From positions 1-42,489 of IMG/VR virus record IMGVR_UViG_3300017726_000016: a DNA stretch of 42,489 bases, one strand, 5' to 3'. This document shows positions 26,775 through 36,112 of this stretch, in pieces. The stretch comes from a virus. Each line of letters opens with the position of its first letter. The stretch's first letter is position 1. The translations under genes were made by a program, and so were the position numbers. The notes under the pieces were generated by a model. The model worked only from the letters and a program-made list of their open reading frames with translations. It was not told where the DNA came from and made no database searches.

Positions 26775-29700
26775 ATGGGTCTTTCTAGATTAGAGAATTT
26801 TCTTAAGAATGCGCGTGGTAATATTCTGTATGTAAGTCCTAATGACCTGGATTCTACAGATAGCGTTGAAAACAGGGGTAATTCACTTACCAGACCTTTT
26901 AAAACCATTCAACGTGCACTAATTGAAGCGTCAAGGTTTTCGTATCAGCGTGGTCTGAATAATGATAGATTTGGTCAAACAACCATCTTATTATACCCTG
27001 GTGATCACGTAATTGATAATAGACCTGGTTTCATACCAGATGGACTAAACAATTATAGAAAGCGTGATGGTTCAACAACTAGTGATTTACCACCTTGGGA
27101 TTTAGAGACTGTATATGATTTAAATAACCCAGATAACCAACTATACAAACTTAATAGTATTCACGGTGGTGTAATTGTTCCTCGTGGTACTTCTATTGTT
27201 GGACTTGATTTAAGAAAGACAAAAGTTAGACCAAAATATGTTCCAAACCCAGCAAATGATAATATTGAAAGATCTGCACTGTTCAGAATCACTGGTGCTT
27301 GCTATTTCTGGCAGTTCACTATGTTTGATGCAGATCCAAACGGAACTTGCTACAAGGATTATACAGATAACCTTTTCGTACCTAATTTCTCTCATCATAA
27401 GTTAACTTGTTTTGAGTATGCTGATGGTGTTAATGATGTAAGTATTAAGGATGCTTTCCAAACTTACACTGCCACCAACAGAACCGACCTTGACATGTAT
27501 TATGAAAAGGTTGGACTGGTTTATGGAACTGCAAGTGGTAGAGAAATTGAACCAGATTATCCATCCAGTGCAATTGATATTGAACCAAAAATTGATGAAT
27601 TTAGAATCGTTGGTTCAACTGGACAAGAAGTAGGTATTACAAGTATTAAAGCGGGAGATGGTGTTACTTCAACCACTGATATTACTGTAACTACAGAAAC
27701 TGCAGTAAGTGGACTTGACGTTGATACTCCGTTTAGAATTGAAGGAATTACTGCAGATGGTTATGATGGACAATTTGTTGTCGCAGAAAGAATAAGTTCA
27801 ACACAATTCAAATACGAAGTTCAAAACCCTCCAGGAGCTGCATTACCAGCGGTAACTGGTTCATCAGTCACACTTCAATCTGATACCGTTACATCTGCTT
27901 CACCATATATCTTTAACCTCTCTCTGAGATCTGTTTTTGGTATGTGCGGTATGCACGCAGATGGAACAAAGGCGACCGGATTCAAGTCAATGGTCGTCGC
28001 ACAGTTCACTGGCATTAGTCTTCAGAAAGATGATAGTGCATTCGTAAAATATAATTCAACAACTGGAATTTATGAAGATAGCACTATTTCTGGTAATGAG
28101 ACACTGAGCACAGATTCTAGGTCAATATATAAACCTACTTTCTCTACTTTCCACATTAAGTGTACGAATAATTCTGTTATTCAGGCAGTTTCTATCTTCG
28201 CCATTGGATATGCAGAACACTTTGTATCTGAAAGTGGTGGTGACATGTCCATCACTAACTCTAACTCTAACTTTGGATCAAATGCTCTGATTGCTAGAGG
28301 ATTTAGACCAGAGGCATTCACCCAAGATGACCAGGGATATATAACTCACATCATTCCACCAAAAGAAGTTCCAATCACTGAAAGTGCGATTGAATTCAAT
28401 GCAATTGATGTAGCAAAAACTGTTGGCGTAGCATCAACCGCACATTTATATCTTTATCAACAGACAAACCCAGATGCTCCACCAGAAAACGTATTAGAAG
28501 GTTTCCGAGTTGGTGCTAGAACGAACGATCAACTTCATGTTTTAGTTCCTTCAGGCGGAACAACCACTGAATTCAAATCACGTATTGTGATGCCTAACTC
28601 TGAATCAAGTTCAGAGAAGAAGTTCTTAGTAGCACAGAGTGCAGCAGGTATTAGTAGTATTAGTAGCAATACTTTTACTCTGACCACCCCTCACACTTTT
28701 GAGAACACGGAATCAGTTAGAGTTTTCAGTGACAACGGAAGATTGCCTGATGGATTAGATCCTAACACTGTATATTTTGCAATCACCGATTCAAATACTG
28801 CTGCAGGTATCACCACGAACGTTGATATTCAACTTGCTAAGACAAAAACTGATGCTGAAAATGCATCAGAACTGATTATTAATAATCTTGGCGGCACATT
28901 ATCGATTGTAAGTAGAGTATCAGATAAAAACTCTGGTGATGTTGGACATCCTGTTCAGTTTGATACCGCTCAAGGACAATGGTTTGTTAAAGTTGCATCG
29001 GCAAGCACAGAGAACCAAATTTACAATGATGTTGTAACTGGTTTAGGTGTAGCGGTATTAGGTGAAGCAACCCCAAGAACATTTGTTAAGAGAAAGTCAG
29101 ACACCAGAAATGCTGTTGACACCACTTACAGAGTAAGATATGTAGTTCCTTCTTCTATTGGTGGAGCGGTATCTAGACCTCCACAAGATGCATTTGTCTT
29201 ACAAGAATCATCGAGCACAACTGGAAGCACAGATGCTGAGATTCAAACTTACTTTGGTACGGGATCTCTTACTCATGTCAACCAATTAAGAAACACCAGA
29301 TTCATTGCAGATGCAAAGTGGTTGTCAAACAACACTGCTAACATTGTTGCAGAACTTCCACACGACCTGACTGTTGGATCACTTGTTAAAATTAATAATG
29401 TTAAAAGTGCTAGTAACACTCTCGGTGCTGGAAACTCTGGTTTCAATGGTATATTCAATGTTGTTGGTATTAGCAGTGCTCTTGCATTTACAATTGGAGT
29501 TAGCACCAACCCAGGTCAATTCCAAAGTGATACCATAACAAGAACAACTGATCTGCCAAGCTTCAGCAGACAAGAATATAGCACTAATTTCCTTGTTCAA
29601 AGTTCACAGGAAGTTCAACCACTTATCGGTGGTCAGCAAGATGGTATCTATTATTTCACCTTAGTTAACTCTTCTAATAAACCAGCAACTGCACCATTTA

Positions 29701-32645
29701 CCAATAGAAATTTTGCACAACCAATTGTAAACCTATTCCCTCAAAGAGACAGAGATACCCCTATCTCTGACCCAGAACCATCTACCTCATTTGCTGAAAG
29801 CGAGACTATTGGTTCAGTTATCACTGATGATGTTAAGAAGAGTATTACTAGAGAGACAATTGACAAATTTATCTCTAATACTGATATTGGGGTTGGCGTT
29901 ACAGATATTGTAACATCAGTTGATGGAACAGTTCATACAATTCATACTGAAATCGATCATGGATTCAACCGTGTCACCAGAGTTAGTATCGCAAGTAGCG
30001 GAAATGACTATGGCACTGGTGCGAATGCAACTTATTATAATGCAAAACTAGTCTCTATTGGTAGTTCAACTACTGGTAATCACGCTACGGCAAAAGTTAA
30101 TGTTGCTGACAGTGGTGGAATCACTGCAATTCAAATCATGGATGGTGGTAGTGCATATGGTGTTGGTAACACAATGCATGTTGTTGGTATTGCAACCACA
30201 GGAAACTCTCACGTACCAGCAGTTGTCACGGTCACGTCAATCTATGATAATAGAGGTGACATTGTTAGAATTGCAGGTGTTACTTCAGAGACCAATCAAC
30301 CATATAACACAGTCTATAGACTGACTAATTTAGAAGTTGGTGCAGCGAAGAGTTTTGTTCTACAATCTGACTCACTAGCAGGTGTTCAAACTGCAGGTAT
30401 CGGATCTTCCAGGTTGAGTAATGCTACTGCATACTTAACAGGCGAAGAACTAAAGATCAGTGCATTTACGTTTGACCCAACCTCTGGCATTGCAACGGTA
30501 ACAACATCTGGTAATCATGGTCTGAGAGTCAATAACAAAATTAAGATCTCAACCGGTATCTCTACTTTTGCAGTATTTAATGATAACTTCGTTATCCAGG
30601 AGAACATTAGTTTAACTAAGTTTAGTATCTTAGTTGGATCTGGTGCTACGAGTTCCACAGCCGTAACTGGTTCTTCCATGTTCGCATTGCGTGGTGGTAT
30701 TCAATCTAATGATGGTATTCCAACTATTGAGAATGAAAGTCTTAATGGTAGAATGGTTCCACAATATGCTGGAATCACCACGACTCTTGCATCTGGTATT
30801 GCAAATGCGGTGACAAATAATGTTTCTCTAACTGGAGTTGCTAATCTTGGATTAAAGATTGGTGATTATCTTGCAATTGATGATGAGATTGTCAGAATTA
30901 AAACTGCTCCTGCTAACCCAGCGACTAATCCAATTGAGGTATTCCGTGCTGTTCTTGGAACAAGGGCAGTGGCACACGATACTGGATCAGTTATTCGTAG
31001 AATCAAACCATTCGCAGCTGAATTAAGAAGACACTCTATTAACAGAGCATCTGGTCATACGTTTGAGTATGTTGGATTTGGTCCAGGTAACTATTCAACT
31101 GCACTACCTGATAGACAAGATCGTAGTATTAATTCCAAAGAAGAGTTATTATCACAGTCTATTAAGGAATCTGGTGGTGTTAACTTCTTCACTGGAATGA
31201 ATGATAGAGGTATTTCATTCTCTGGTAACAAGAAACTGAGTAGTGTCACGGGACAGGAAGAAGTCTTTGATAGTCCAGTTAGAACCACGACTGGTGAGGA
31301 TATTTCTGGACAGAAATCAATCAACCTTATTAATGCGACTGATGGTGTCATTACAAACACTCTTCGTGTTGATGGTGGGGCAGAAGGTAAATCTGCATCA
31401 GAATTCACTGGTCCGGTAATCTTTACCAACAAAGTTTCGTTCAGTAAGAGTATTGAAGCAGCGATGGTATACCTTCAGGGAGACTCAACTGTTTCTCGTC
31501 TTCATACCGTTGGTATCGCAACCCCGGTCACTGCAGGAACTCCTGGAGATATCGTATACTTTGAAAGCCCAGATGAAGGAAAGTATCTTGGTTGGGTTTA
31601 CACTACAGCAAATGAGTGGAGAAGATTTGGTAATGTAAGTCTCTCTAAAGACGCAGATCAGTATCTGTTTGATGAGGTTGGCATTGGAACAACATCCTTT
31701 GGTGACTCTGCTCTTAGAGTTGTCTCTGGATCCTCCATGTTTGATGTTAGTGATGATGGTGTTGGTATCGGCACCACTGCTAATGGTAAGAGACTTCGCG
31801 TTATTGGTGACACTGAATTCACTGGAAACATTAGAGCTGGTGTTATAACTGCCACATCTTTTGTTGGTGATGGTAATGGTCTGTTAAACTTGAATGCATC
31901 AGCAACTGGTTGGGAGCAAGTAGCATCTGGTCTTGGAACTGGTATTTACAATAGCGCATTAACCAATGTTGGAATTGGAACCACGATACCAAGGTTTAAC
32001 TTACACTTGGGTGGTCCTGGATTTGCAAGAACTGCACTCTTTGTTGAGGGTAATTCTATATTCCATGCAGGAATTGCTGCATCTGATATCACGGTTGGTG
32101 TTATTACTGCTAATAACTTCAGACTGAACAATAGCAGCACTGGTCACATCAACGCCGGTATTGTTACCACAGGAGATCTCATTGTTGGAACCTCCGGCAC
32201 TGTGATTACCACATCATCAGGTAAGGTTGGTTTTGGCACAGTCGTTCCAAGATCACCAGTTGATATTGAGTCAAGACTTCGCCTTAAGAGTTACCATGAA
32301 GCAGTTGATTCGGTTTCTAGTTCCTCTAATAACGTAAATATTGATTTGAGTCGTGCACAAAACTTCACTCTGACAACCTCAGAAGATGTTTCCCAGTTTA
32401 CGCTACTAAATACACCCGATGAGGTAACAACGTTTACCATCAAAATTGTTCAGGGAAGCACCGGTCGCAATGTCGGTATAGATACATTTAAGAACTCTGG
32501 CGGTAATCTCATTCCGATTTACTGGCCAGGTGGCGTTCTTCCTGTAGTAACCGTGGGTGCAGGAAAATCAGACATCTATTCATTCAAATCTTTTGATGGA
32601 TGTAGCACATTATATGGTGTAGTTGGAGGTCAGAACTTCGGATGA
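26775..32645 (+). CDS. Giant virion structural/adhesion protein
   Basis: A 1956-residue protein. The N-terminal 250 residues (RLENFLKNARGNILYVSPND, NSLTRPFKTIQRALIEASRF, TTILLYPGDHVIDNRPG, GGVIVPRGTSIVGLDLR) have the look of a pectate-lyase-like right-handed beta-helix. Long Thr/Ser/Val-rich beta regions follow, and the last 350 residues contain the fibre motif VGIGTT with 'TGNIRAGVITATSF' repeats. The end is a compact beta domain (FTIKIVQGSTGRNVG). Cyanophages commonly carry such a large protein in the baseplate-fibre region. It likely forms part of the baseplate periphery or a side fibre. Its stop overlaps the next start (ATGA). Confidence 0.7.
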   Translation: MGLSRLENFLKNARGNILYVSPNDLDSTDSVENRGNSLTRPFKTIQRALIEASRFSYQRGLNNDRFGQTTILLYPGDHVIDNRPGFIPDGLNNYRKRDGSTTSDLPPWDLETVYDLNNPDNQLYKLNSIHGGVIVPRGTSIVGLDLRKTKVRPKYVPNPANDNIERSALFRITGACYFWQFTMFDADPNGTCYKDYTDNLFVPNFSHHKLTCFEYADGVNDVSIKDAFQTYTATNRTDLDMYYEKVGLVYGTASGREIEPDYPSSAIDIEPKIDEFRIVGSTGQEVGITSIKAGDGVTSTTDITVTTETAVSGLDVDTPFRIEGITADGYDGQFVVAERISSTQFKYEVQNPPGAALPAVTGSSVTLQSDTVTSASPYIFNLSLRSVFGMCGMHADGTKATGFKSMVVAQFTGISLQKDDSAFVKYNSTTGIYEDSTISGNETLSTDSRSIYKPTFSTFHIKCTNNSVIQAVSIFAIGYAEHFVSESGGDMSITNSNSNFGSNALIARGFRPEAFTQDDQGYITHIIPPKEVPITESAIEFNAIDVAKTVGVASTAHLYLYQQTNPDAPPENVLEGFRVGARTNDQLHVLVPSGGTTTEFKSRIVMPNSESSSEKKFLVAQSAAGISSISSNTFTLTTPHTFENTESVRVFSDNGRLPDGLDPNTVYFAITDSNTAAGITTNVDIQLAKTKTDAENASELIINNLGGTLSIVSRVSDKNSGDVGHPVQFDTAQGQWFVKVASASTENQIYNDVVTGLGVAVLGEATPRTFVKRKSDTRNAVDTTYRVRYVVPSSIGGAVSRPPQDAFVLQESSSTTGSTDAEIQTYFGTGSLTHVNQLRNTRFIADAKWLSNNTANIVAELPHDLTVGSLVKINNVKSASNTLGAGNSGFNGIFNVVGISSALAFTIGVSTNPGQFQSDTITRTTDLPSFSRQEYSTNFLVQSSQEVQPLIGGQQDGIYYFTLVNSSNKPATAPFTNRNFAQPIVNLFPQRDRDTPISDPEPSTSFAESETIGSVITDDVKKSITRETIDKFISNTDIGVGVTDIVTSVDGTVHTIHTEIDHGFNRVTRVSIASSGNDYGTGANATYYNAKLVSIGSSTTGNHATAKVNVADSGGITAIQIMDGGSAYGVGNTMHVVGIATTGNSHVPAVVTVTSIYDNRGDIVRIAGVTSETNQPYNTVYRLTNLEVGAAKSFVLQSDSLAGVQTAGIGSSRLSNATAYLTGEELKISAFTFDPTSGIATVTTSGNHGLRVNNKIKISTGISTFAVFNDNFVIQENISLTKFSILVGSGATSSTAVTGSSMFALRGGIQSNDGIPTIENESLNGRMVPQYAGITTTLASGIANAVTNNVSLTGVANLGLKIGDYLAIDDEIVRIKTAPANPATNPIEVFRAVLGTRAVAHDTGSVIRRIKPFAAELRRHSINRASGHTFEYVGFGPGNYSTALPDRQDRSINSKEELLSQSIKESGGVNFFTGMNDRGISFSGNKKLSSVTGQEEVFDSPVRTTTGEDISGQKSINLINATDGVITNTLRVDGGAEGKSASEFTGPVIFTNKVSFSKSIEAAMVYLQGDSTVSRLHTVGIATPVTAGTPGDIVYFESPDEGKYLGWVYTTANEWRRFGNVSLSKDADQYLFDEVGIGTTSFGDSALRVVSGSSMFDVSDDGVGIGTTANGKRLRVIGDTEFTGNIRAGVITATSFVGDGNGLLNLNASATGWEQVASGLGTGIYNSALTNVGIGTTIPRFNLHLGGPGFARTALFVEGNSIFHAGIAASDITVGVITANNFRLNNSSTGHINAGIVTTGDLIVGTSGTVITTSSGKVGFGTVVPRSPVDIESRLRLKSYHEAVDSVSSSSNNVNIDLSRAQNFTLTTSEDVSQFTLLNTPDEVTTFTIKIVQGSTGRNVGIDTFKNSGGNLIPIYWPGGVLPVVTVGAGKSDIYSFKSFDGCSTLYGVVGGQNFG

Positions 32646-34495
32646 GTATAAACCAACAGTGGGATGAAACTCCCACTAGATTATTTTTAAATGGACCAAA
32701 ACTTTCTTTTACTTCGGAACCCTCTAGTATCACTTTAGATAGTGGAGATAGTGGGACTTTTGTTGGAGTTGCTACTGCAACATTCCCTGCTGAAGTGACT
32801 GATGCTGAAAGTGATGGTGCAATCGCATATCAGTGGTATCGTAAATTATCATCTGAGACTTCTTTTAGTGCTCTTGGTGCTGGATCTACTTTTTATTCAG
32901 GTCAAAACAGCACTACTTTAAATATAGATTTTGCACTGAGTCCAGATTTTCATGCTAGTCAATATTACCTCGAAGCAACATACAATCCAGTCGGTCTTGG
33001 AGTAACGGAGGGAACTGCTGGTGATGCATTTAATGAACCGATTATAACATCTACTGCAACACTATCTACCAACCCTGGTCTGGCAATTAATGTTCAACCA
33101 TCTGATCAGACAGCGGTTATTGGCGCTAATGCATCATTTACAGTTACACCAACTCTAACTGATGTTACTCAAGGAGCAGTAACATATCAGTGGAGTGTGA
33201 ACGGGTCTCCTGCATCTGATGGTGATACCATCACAACATCAACACTGATAACTAGTTCAAACAAATATGGGGAGGCCAATACCGGCGGCACCGGCAGACT
33301 GATAGTAGATATCCCTGACAATGCCACCGATGTTCAGATAGAAATTTCTGGTGGTAAAGGTGCAAGTGGGAGTAATTATTTAAATGGATCTGGTGGCGGA
33401 GGAGGGTATGGTGCAAGAGGCACATTCAATCTCCCAGATGGAGGAAGACAATTAGAACTTTATATTGGAACTGCAGGAGGGAATCCAGATAAACCAAATC
33501 TTGCCGGAGGTAACTCAACTAATTACAACTTTATTAAAGGTGGAACAGGAGGAAGTGGAAACGCCGATGGAGGCGGAGCAGGATCTGGTTCTTTTGTCCG
33601 TGATGCCACTTTTGATGCATATATTCTCGCTGCTGGAGGCGGTGGAGGAGGGGGAGGAGGAGCTCAAAACTCTGGAACCTCAAACTCTGGTTCTAATGCA
33701 GGAGATTTTTCTGTAGTCTCAGATATTAATGTCAACAACTCTCAAGGAGATAATGGAAATAGCATTGCCTCTGGTGGAGGAGGGGGAGGAGGAGGATCAG
33801 GTTATGTAGGAGGATCTGGTGGAAGTGCTGGTGCTAATATCGCACCCCCACCACCGCCACCGCCGCCACCACCACCACCACCGCCTCCGCCACCACCGCC
33901 GCCACCACCACCGCCGCCGCCACCACCTCCACCGCCGCCGCCACCAAGACGGCGTAGGAGAAGAAGAGGTAAGATTATTTGTAAGAATCTTGCTGCCCTT
34001 GGATATTTCAAGGACAAGGAAATGAATGATGCCGATCAGCGGTTTGCAGTTTGGCTTAAGAGAAATGATCCTATTGCATACGATGGTTACATAGTCTGGG
34101 CTAGAACCGTTGTTGATCTAATGAATGGTGAAGGCAATCATGATACTTTCAGAAAAATTACATTCTTCTGGGAGAAAGATGATTCTAAGAGAATCTATCT
34201 TCAGCAAAAATTAGTATGCTACTATATGGATCGTCTTGCCAGACCTTGGGCGAAGGAAATGGCACACCGCATGGGTGCTAAGGGATACGAGAAATCAAAT
34301 CCTGCCGGTAATTTGATGATGAAGATTGGATTACCATTATGCCGTTGGGTTGGCAGAGCAAAGAGTGATAAAAAAATGAATCAAACTCTTAAAGTCTTTT
34401 TGATATGGAAAATTGTCACTATCTTATTACTATCCACCGGCACCATTTCTGCAATTGATTTCTTGTTAAATAAAATTAAAAGATTATTTAAATGA
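32642..34495 (+). CDS. Ig-like, glycine-rich, polyproline protein with membrane-type C-terminus
   Basis: A 617-residue protein with five parts. Residues 15-195 hold two Ig-like units (YQWYRKLSS; ANASFTVTPTL...YQWSVNG). Residues 205-400 are glycine-rich (runs of 8-9 Gly), as in fibre adhesins. Residues 402-435 are 34 consecutive prolines, and 436-442 are seven arginines. Residues 445-560 form a separate helical domain (ICKNLAALGYFKDKEMNDAD; ARTVVDLMNGEG; YYMDRLARPWAKEMAHRMG). Residues 575-605 look like a transmembrane helix followed by a basic end. The frame is open throughout and overlaps both neighbours by ATGA. A virion adhesin is likely for the front half; the back half is unexplained. Confidence 0.7.
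   Translation: MSINQQWDETPTRLFLNGPKLSFTSEPSSITLDSGDSGTFVGVATATFPAEVTDAESDGAIAYQWYRKLSSETSFSALGAGSTFYSGQNSTTLNIDFALSPDFHASQYYLEATYNPVGLGVTEGTAGDAFNEPIITSTATLSTNPGLAINVQPSDQTAVIGANASFTVTPTLTDVTQGAVTYQWSVNGSPASDGDTITTSTLITSSNKYGEANTGGTGRLIVDIPDNATDVQIEISGGKGASGSNYLNGSGGGGGYGARGTFNLPDGGRQLELYIGTAGGNPDKPNLAGGNSTNYNFIKGGTGGSGNADGGGAGSGSFVRDATFDAYILAAGGGGGGGGGAQNSGTSNSGSNAGDFSVVSDINVNNSQGDNGNSIASGGGGGGGGSGYVGGSGGSAGANIAPPPPPPPPPPPPPPPPPPPPPPPPPPPPPPPPPPRRRRRRRGKIICKNLAALGYFKDKEMNDADQRFAVWLKRNDPIAYDGYIVWARTVVDLMNGEGNHDTFRKITFFWEKDDSKRIYLQQKLVCYYMDRLARPWAKEMAHRMGAKGYEKSNPAGNLMMKIGLPLCRWVGRAKSDKKMNQTLKVFLIWKIVTILLLSTGTISAIDFLLNKIKRLFK
33845..33967 (+). repeat. CCN triplet tract: 34 Pro codons then 7 Arg codons
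   Basis: 34 proline codons in a row (CCA, CCG, few CCT/CCC) at 33845-33946 are followed by seven arginine codons at 33947-33967. The top strand of the proline part is almost free of T. Mixed codons argue against a simple sequencing slip. Confidence 0.9.
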
Positions 34496-34842
34496 TTGAT
34501 ACTAACAATCTTCCCAGCAATTTTGATAATTGTATTCTTTATAATGCAATTATTAAAGATGATTTTCCATATGATAGTTGGGAAGTACAATATTTTATAA
34601 ATTTTGCCCGAAATGGATTGCAGTCTCAAGTCGAGGAGTATCATCGTAGGTCTGAAAAGATTATAACTAAGATGAGAGAACTTGGTGTTGATACTGATGA
34701 AACTTGGATTGAGATTGATCAGAATGTAGTGGATCCTATTTTTGATAGCATTGATGAAGAGGGCACTATCGGTTTTGTAGAGGCATATAGAAAACTCCAA
34801 GAAGCACTAACAACACTAGAGTCAAGGTACGAGGTAAACTAA
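34492..34842 (+). CDS. 116-aa acidic protein of the fibre region
   Basis: A 116-residue soluble helical protein (MIDTNNLPSNFDNCILYNAI onward) with a likely coiled-coil end (FVEAYRKLQEALTTLESRYEV). Its start overlaps the previous gene (ATGA) and its stop is one base before the next start. Size and place would suit a fibre assembly chaperone, like T4 gp38/gp57-type helpers, but there is no sequence evidence for that. Confidence 0.65.
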   Translation: MIDTNNLPSNFDNCILYNAIIKDDFPYDSWEVQYFINFARNGLQSQVEEYHRRSEKIITKMRELGVDTDETWIEIDQNVVDPIFDSIDEEGTIGFVEAYRKLQEALTTLESRYEVN

Positions 34843-34843
34843 A

Positions 34844-36070
34844 ATGGCAAAAGCAGGTGGAGGCGGTGGAGGAACCAGCAGATTTAGATCGACAACAACT
34901 GGTGGCAGTATAACAAAAGTTTCTTCATCAATTGATGGGGTTACTCCTTTTATACAAGTATCTTATAAGGTTCCAGGAACAGGTGGCGAAACTGTCACCG
35001 AAACCACTACGATATCTGGTGCAACATCTCAGACCATGACCATTAGTTGTAATGTAGTGAAAACTCAATCAGTAAGTGTCACAATTGATGGTGGGTCTAT
35101 TCCAACTATTCCCACCACTGTTACATCAGACACTGCAAATTTTTATTCAATTAGTCAGAGTAACTTACAACAATCTGAAGTTGTCTTACAAATTATTGAT
35201 GATGAAGATGGCACACAGAGCACCTCCACGACAAATCTTTTTCAACAAGACTTAAATTTAATACCAACATCAACAACATCTGACAGAAGTTTTGTTGTAT
35301 ATTCGGGAAAAAATATACCAGTAAGAATTACACTTGATGGTGCTGGAGGTGGGTCTACAACAAATGCTACCGGTGGATCCGGTGGAAGAACCGTCTTTGA
35401 TTATACATTACTTGCAAACACAGAGTATGTTTTTAAACTTGGTATACAATCAGGTAATGTTCAGGGTGGTCCTGCAGCATATTTTTATGAAAAGGGAACA
35501 ATATTAGTTATTTCTGGTGGTGGAGGAAGTGCTGGATCTACTGGTAATGGTGGAAGTGGTAGTGGTGCAGGTTTAGCTGGTATCAAAGGAATTAAAGGTG
35601 GCGGAAACAGTTCTGGTTCAGGTGGAGAGGGAATAGTAAGTGGTACGTTACCTGGAACAGGAGTATTGCCATCAGGCACAGTGGGTGGTAGAGTTGAATC
35701 ATGTACCTCAGGTTATTACTGGGCAACTCAAGGAAAAAGTCCTTGTGAGGAACTAGGAACTGTAAAATTTAGAACAGCTGGAGGTAATGAAGTTAGTGAA
35801 TCAGTTGATACCATAACGAGAGGGTTCAAAGCAGACTTTTCATATTCCAACAGTGGTAACTTTGGATTCCGTAAGAACGGAGGATCTAGCACATTTGGTA
35901 ATGGTGGTGGTGGATCTGGTGTTGTTGGCGGTAATGCAACCTCTAATGGAATTGGAGGAGGTGGCGGAGGATCTGGTTATACTAACGGTGCTGTAACCAT
36001 AGTTTCTACTGGAGCAAGTCCAGAGGGTGCTGGTGGTGTAGCACGAGCACTCATAGAATTACGGACGTAA
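34844..36070 (+). CDS. Glycine-rich fibre/adhesin protein
   Basis: A 408-residue protein. A short Gly-rich start (AGGGGGGTSRFRSTTTGGS), a Thr/Ser beta-rich part (about 20-140), and from residue 165 a glycine-rich region with stretches such as ISGGGGSAGSTGNGGSGSGA and GGGGGSGY, ending GVARALIELRT. It resembles the glycine-rich part of the upstream 617-aa protein and the polyglycine host-recognition domains of T-even adhesins. A role in binding the cyanobacterial surface is inferred. Confidence 0.68.
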   Translation: MAKAGGGGGGTSRFRSTTTGGSITKVSSSIDGVTPFIQVSYKVPGTGGETVTETTTISGATSQTMTISCNVVKTQSVSVTIDGGSIPTIPTTVTSDTANFYSISQSNLQQSEVVLQIIDDEDGTQSTSTTNLFQQDLNLIPTSTTSDRSFVVYSGKNIPVRITLDGAGGGSTTNATGGSGGRTVFDYTLLANTEYVFKLGIQSGNVQGGPAAYFYEKGTILVISGGGGSAGSTGNGGSGSGAGLAGIKGIKGGGNSSGSGGEGIVSGTLPGTGVLPSGTVGGRVESCTSGYYWATQGKSPCEELGTVKFRTAGGNEVSESVDTITRGFKADFSYSNSGNFGFRKNGGSSTFGNGGGGSGVVGGNATSNGIGGGGGGSGYTNGAVTIVSTGASPEGAGGVARALIELRT

Positions 36071-36077
36071 AAATATA

Positions 36078-36084
36078 CTAAATA
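36078..36084 (+). promoter_or_regulatory. T4-type late promoter box (CTAAATA)
   Basis: ACTAAATAGTA lies 29 nt before the 1049-aa fibre gene, with an AGGGGGAGAG purine stretch at 36094-36103 as ribosome-binding region. Likely late promoter. Confidence 0.6.
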
Positions 36085-36112
36085 GTAAAAAATAGGGGGA
36101 GAGTGAACCCAA

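Noticed and set aside
33465-33716. Alternative frame within the glycine-rich region of the 617-aa gene
   Set aside because: It arises from the GGA/GGN repeats read out of frame; no start signal or independent support.
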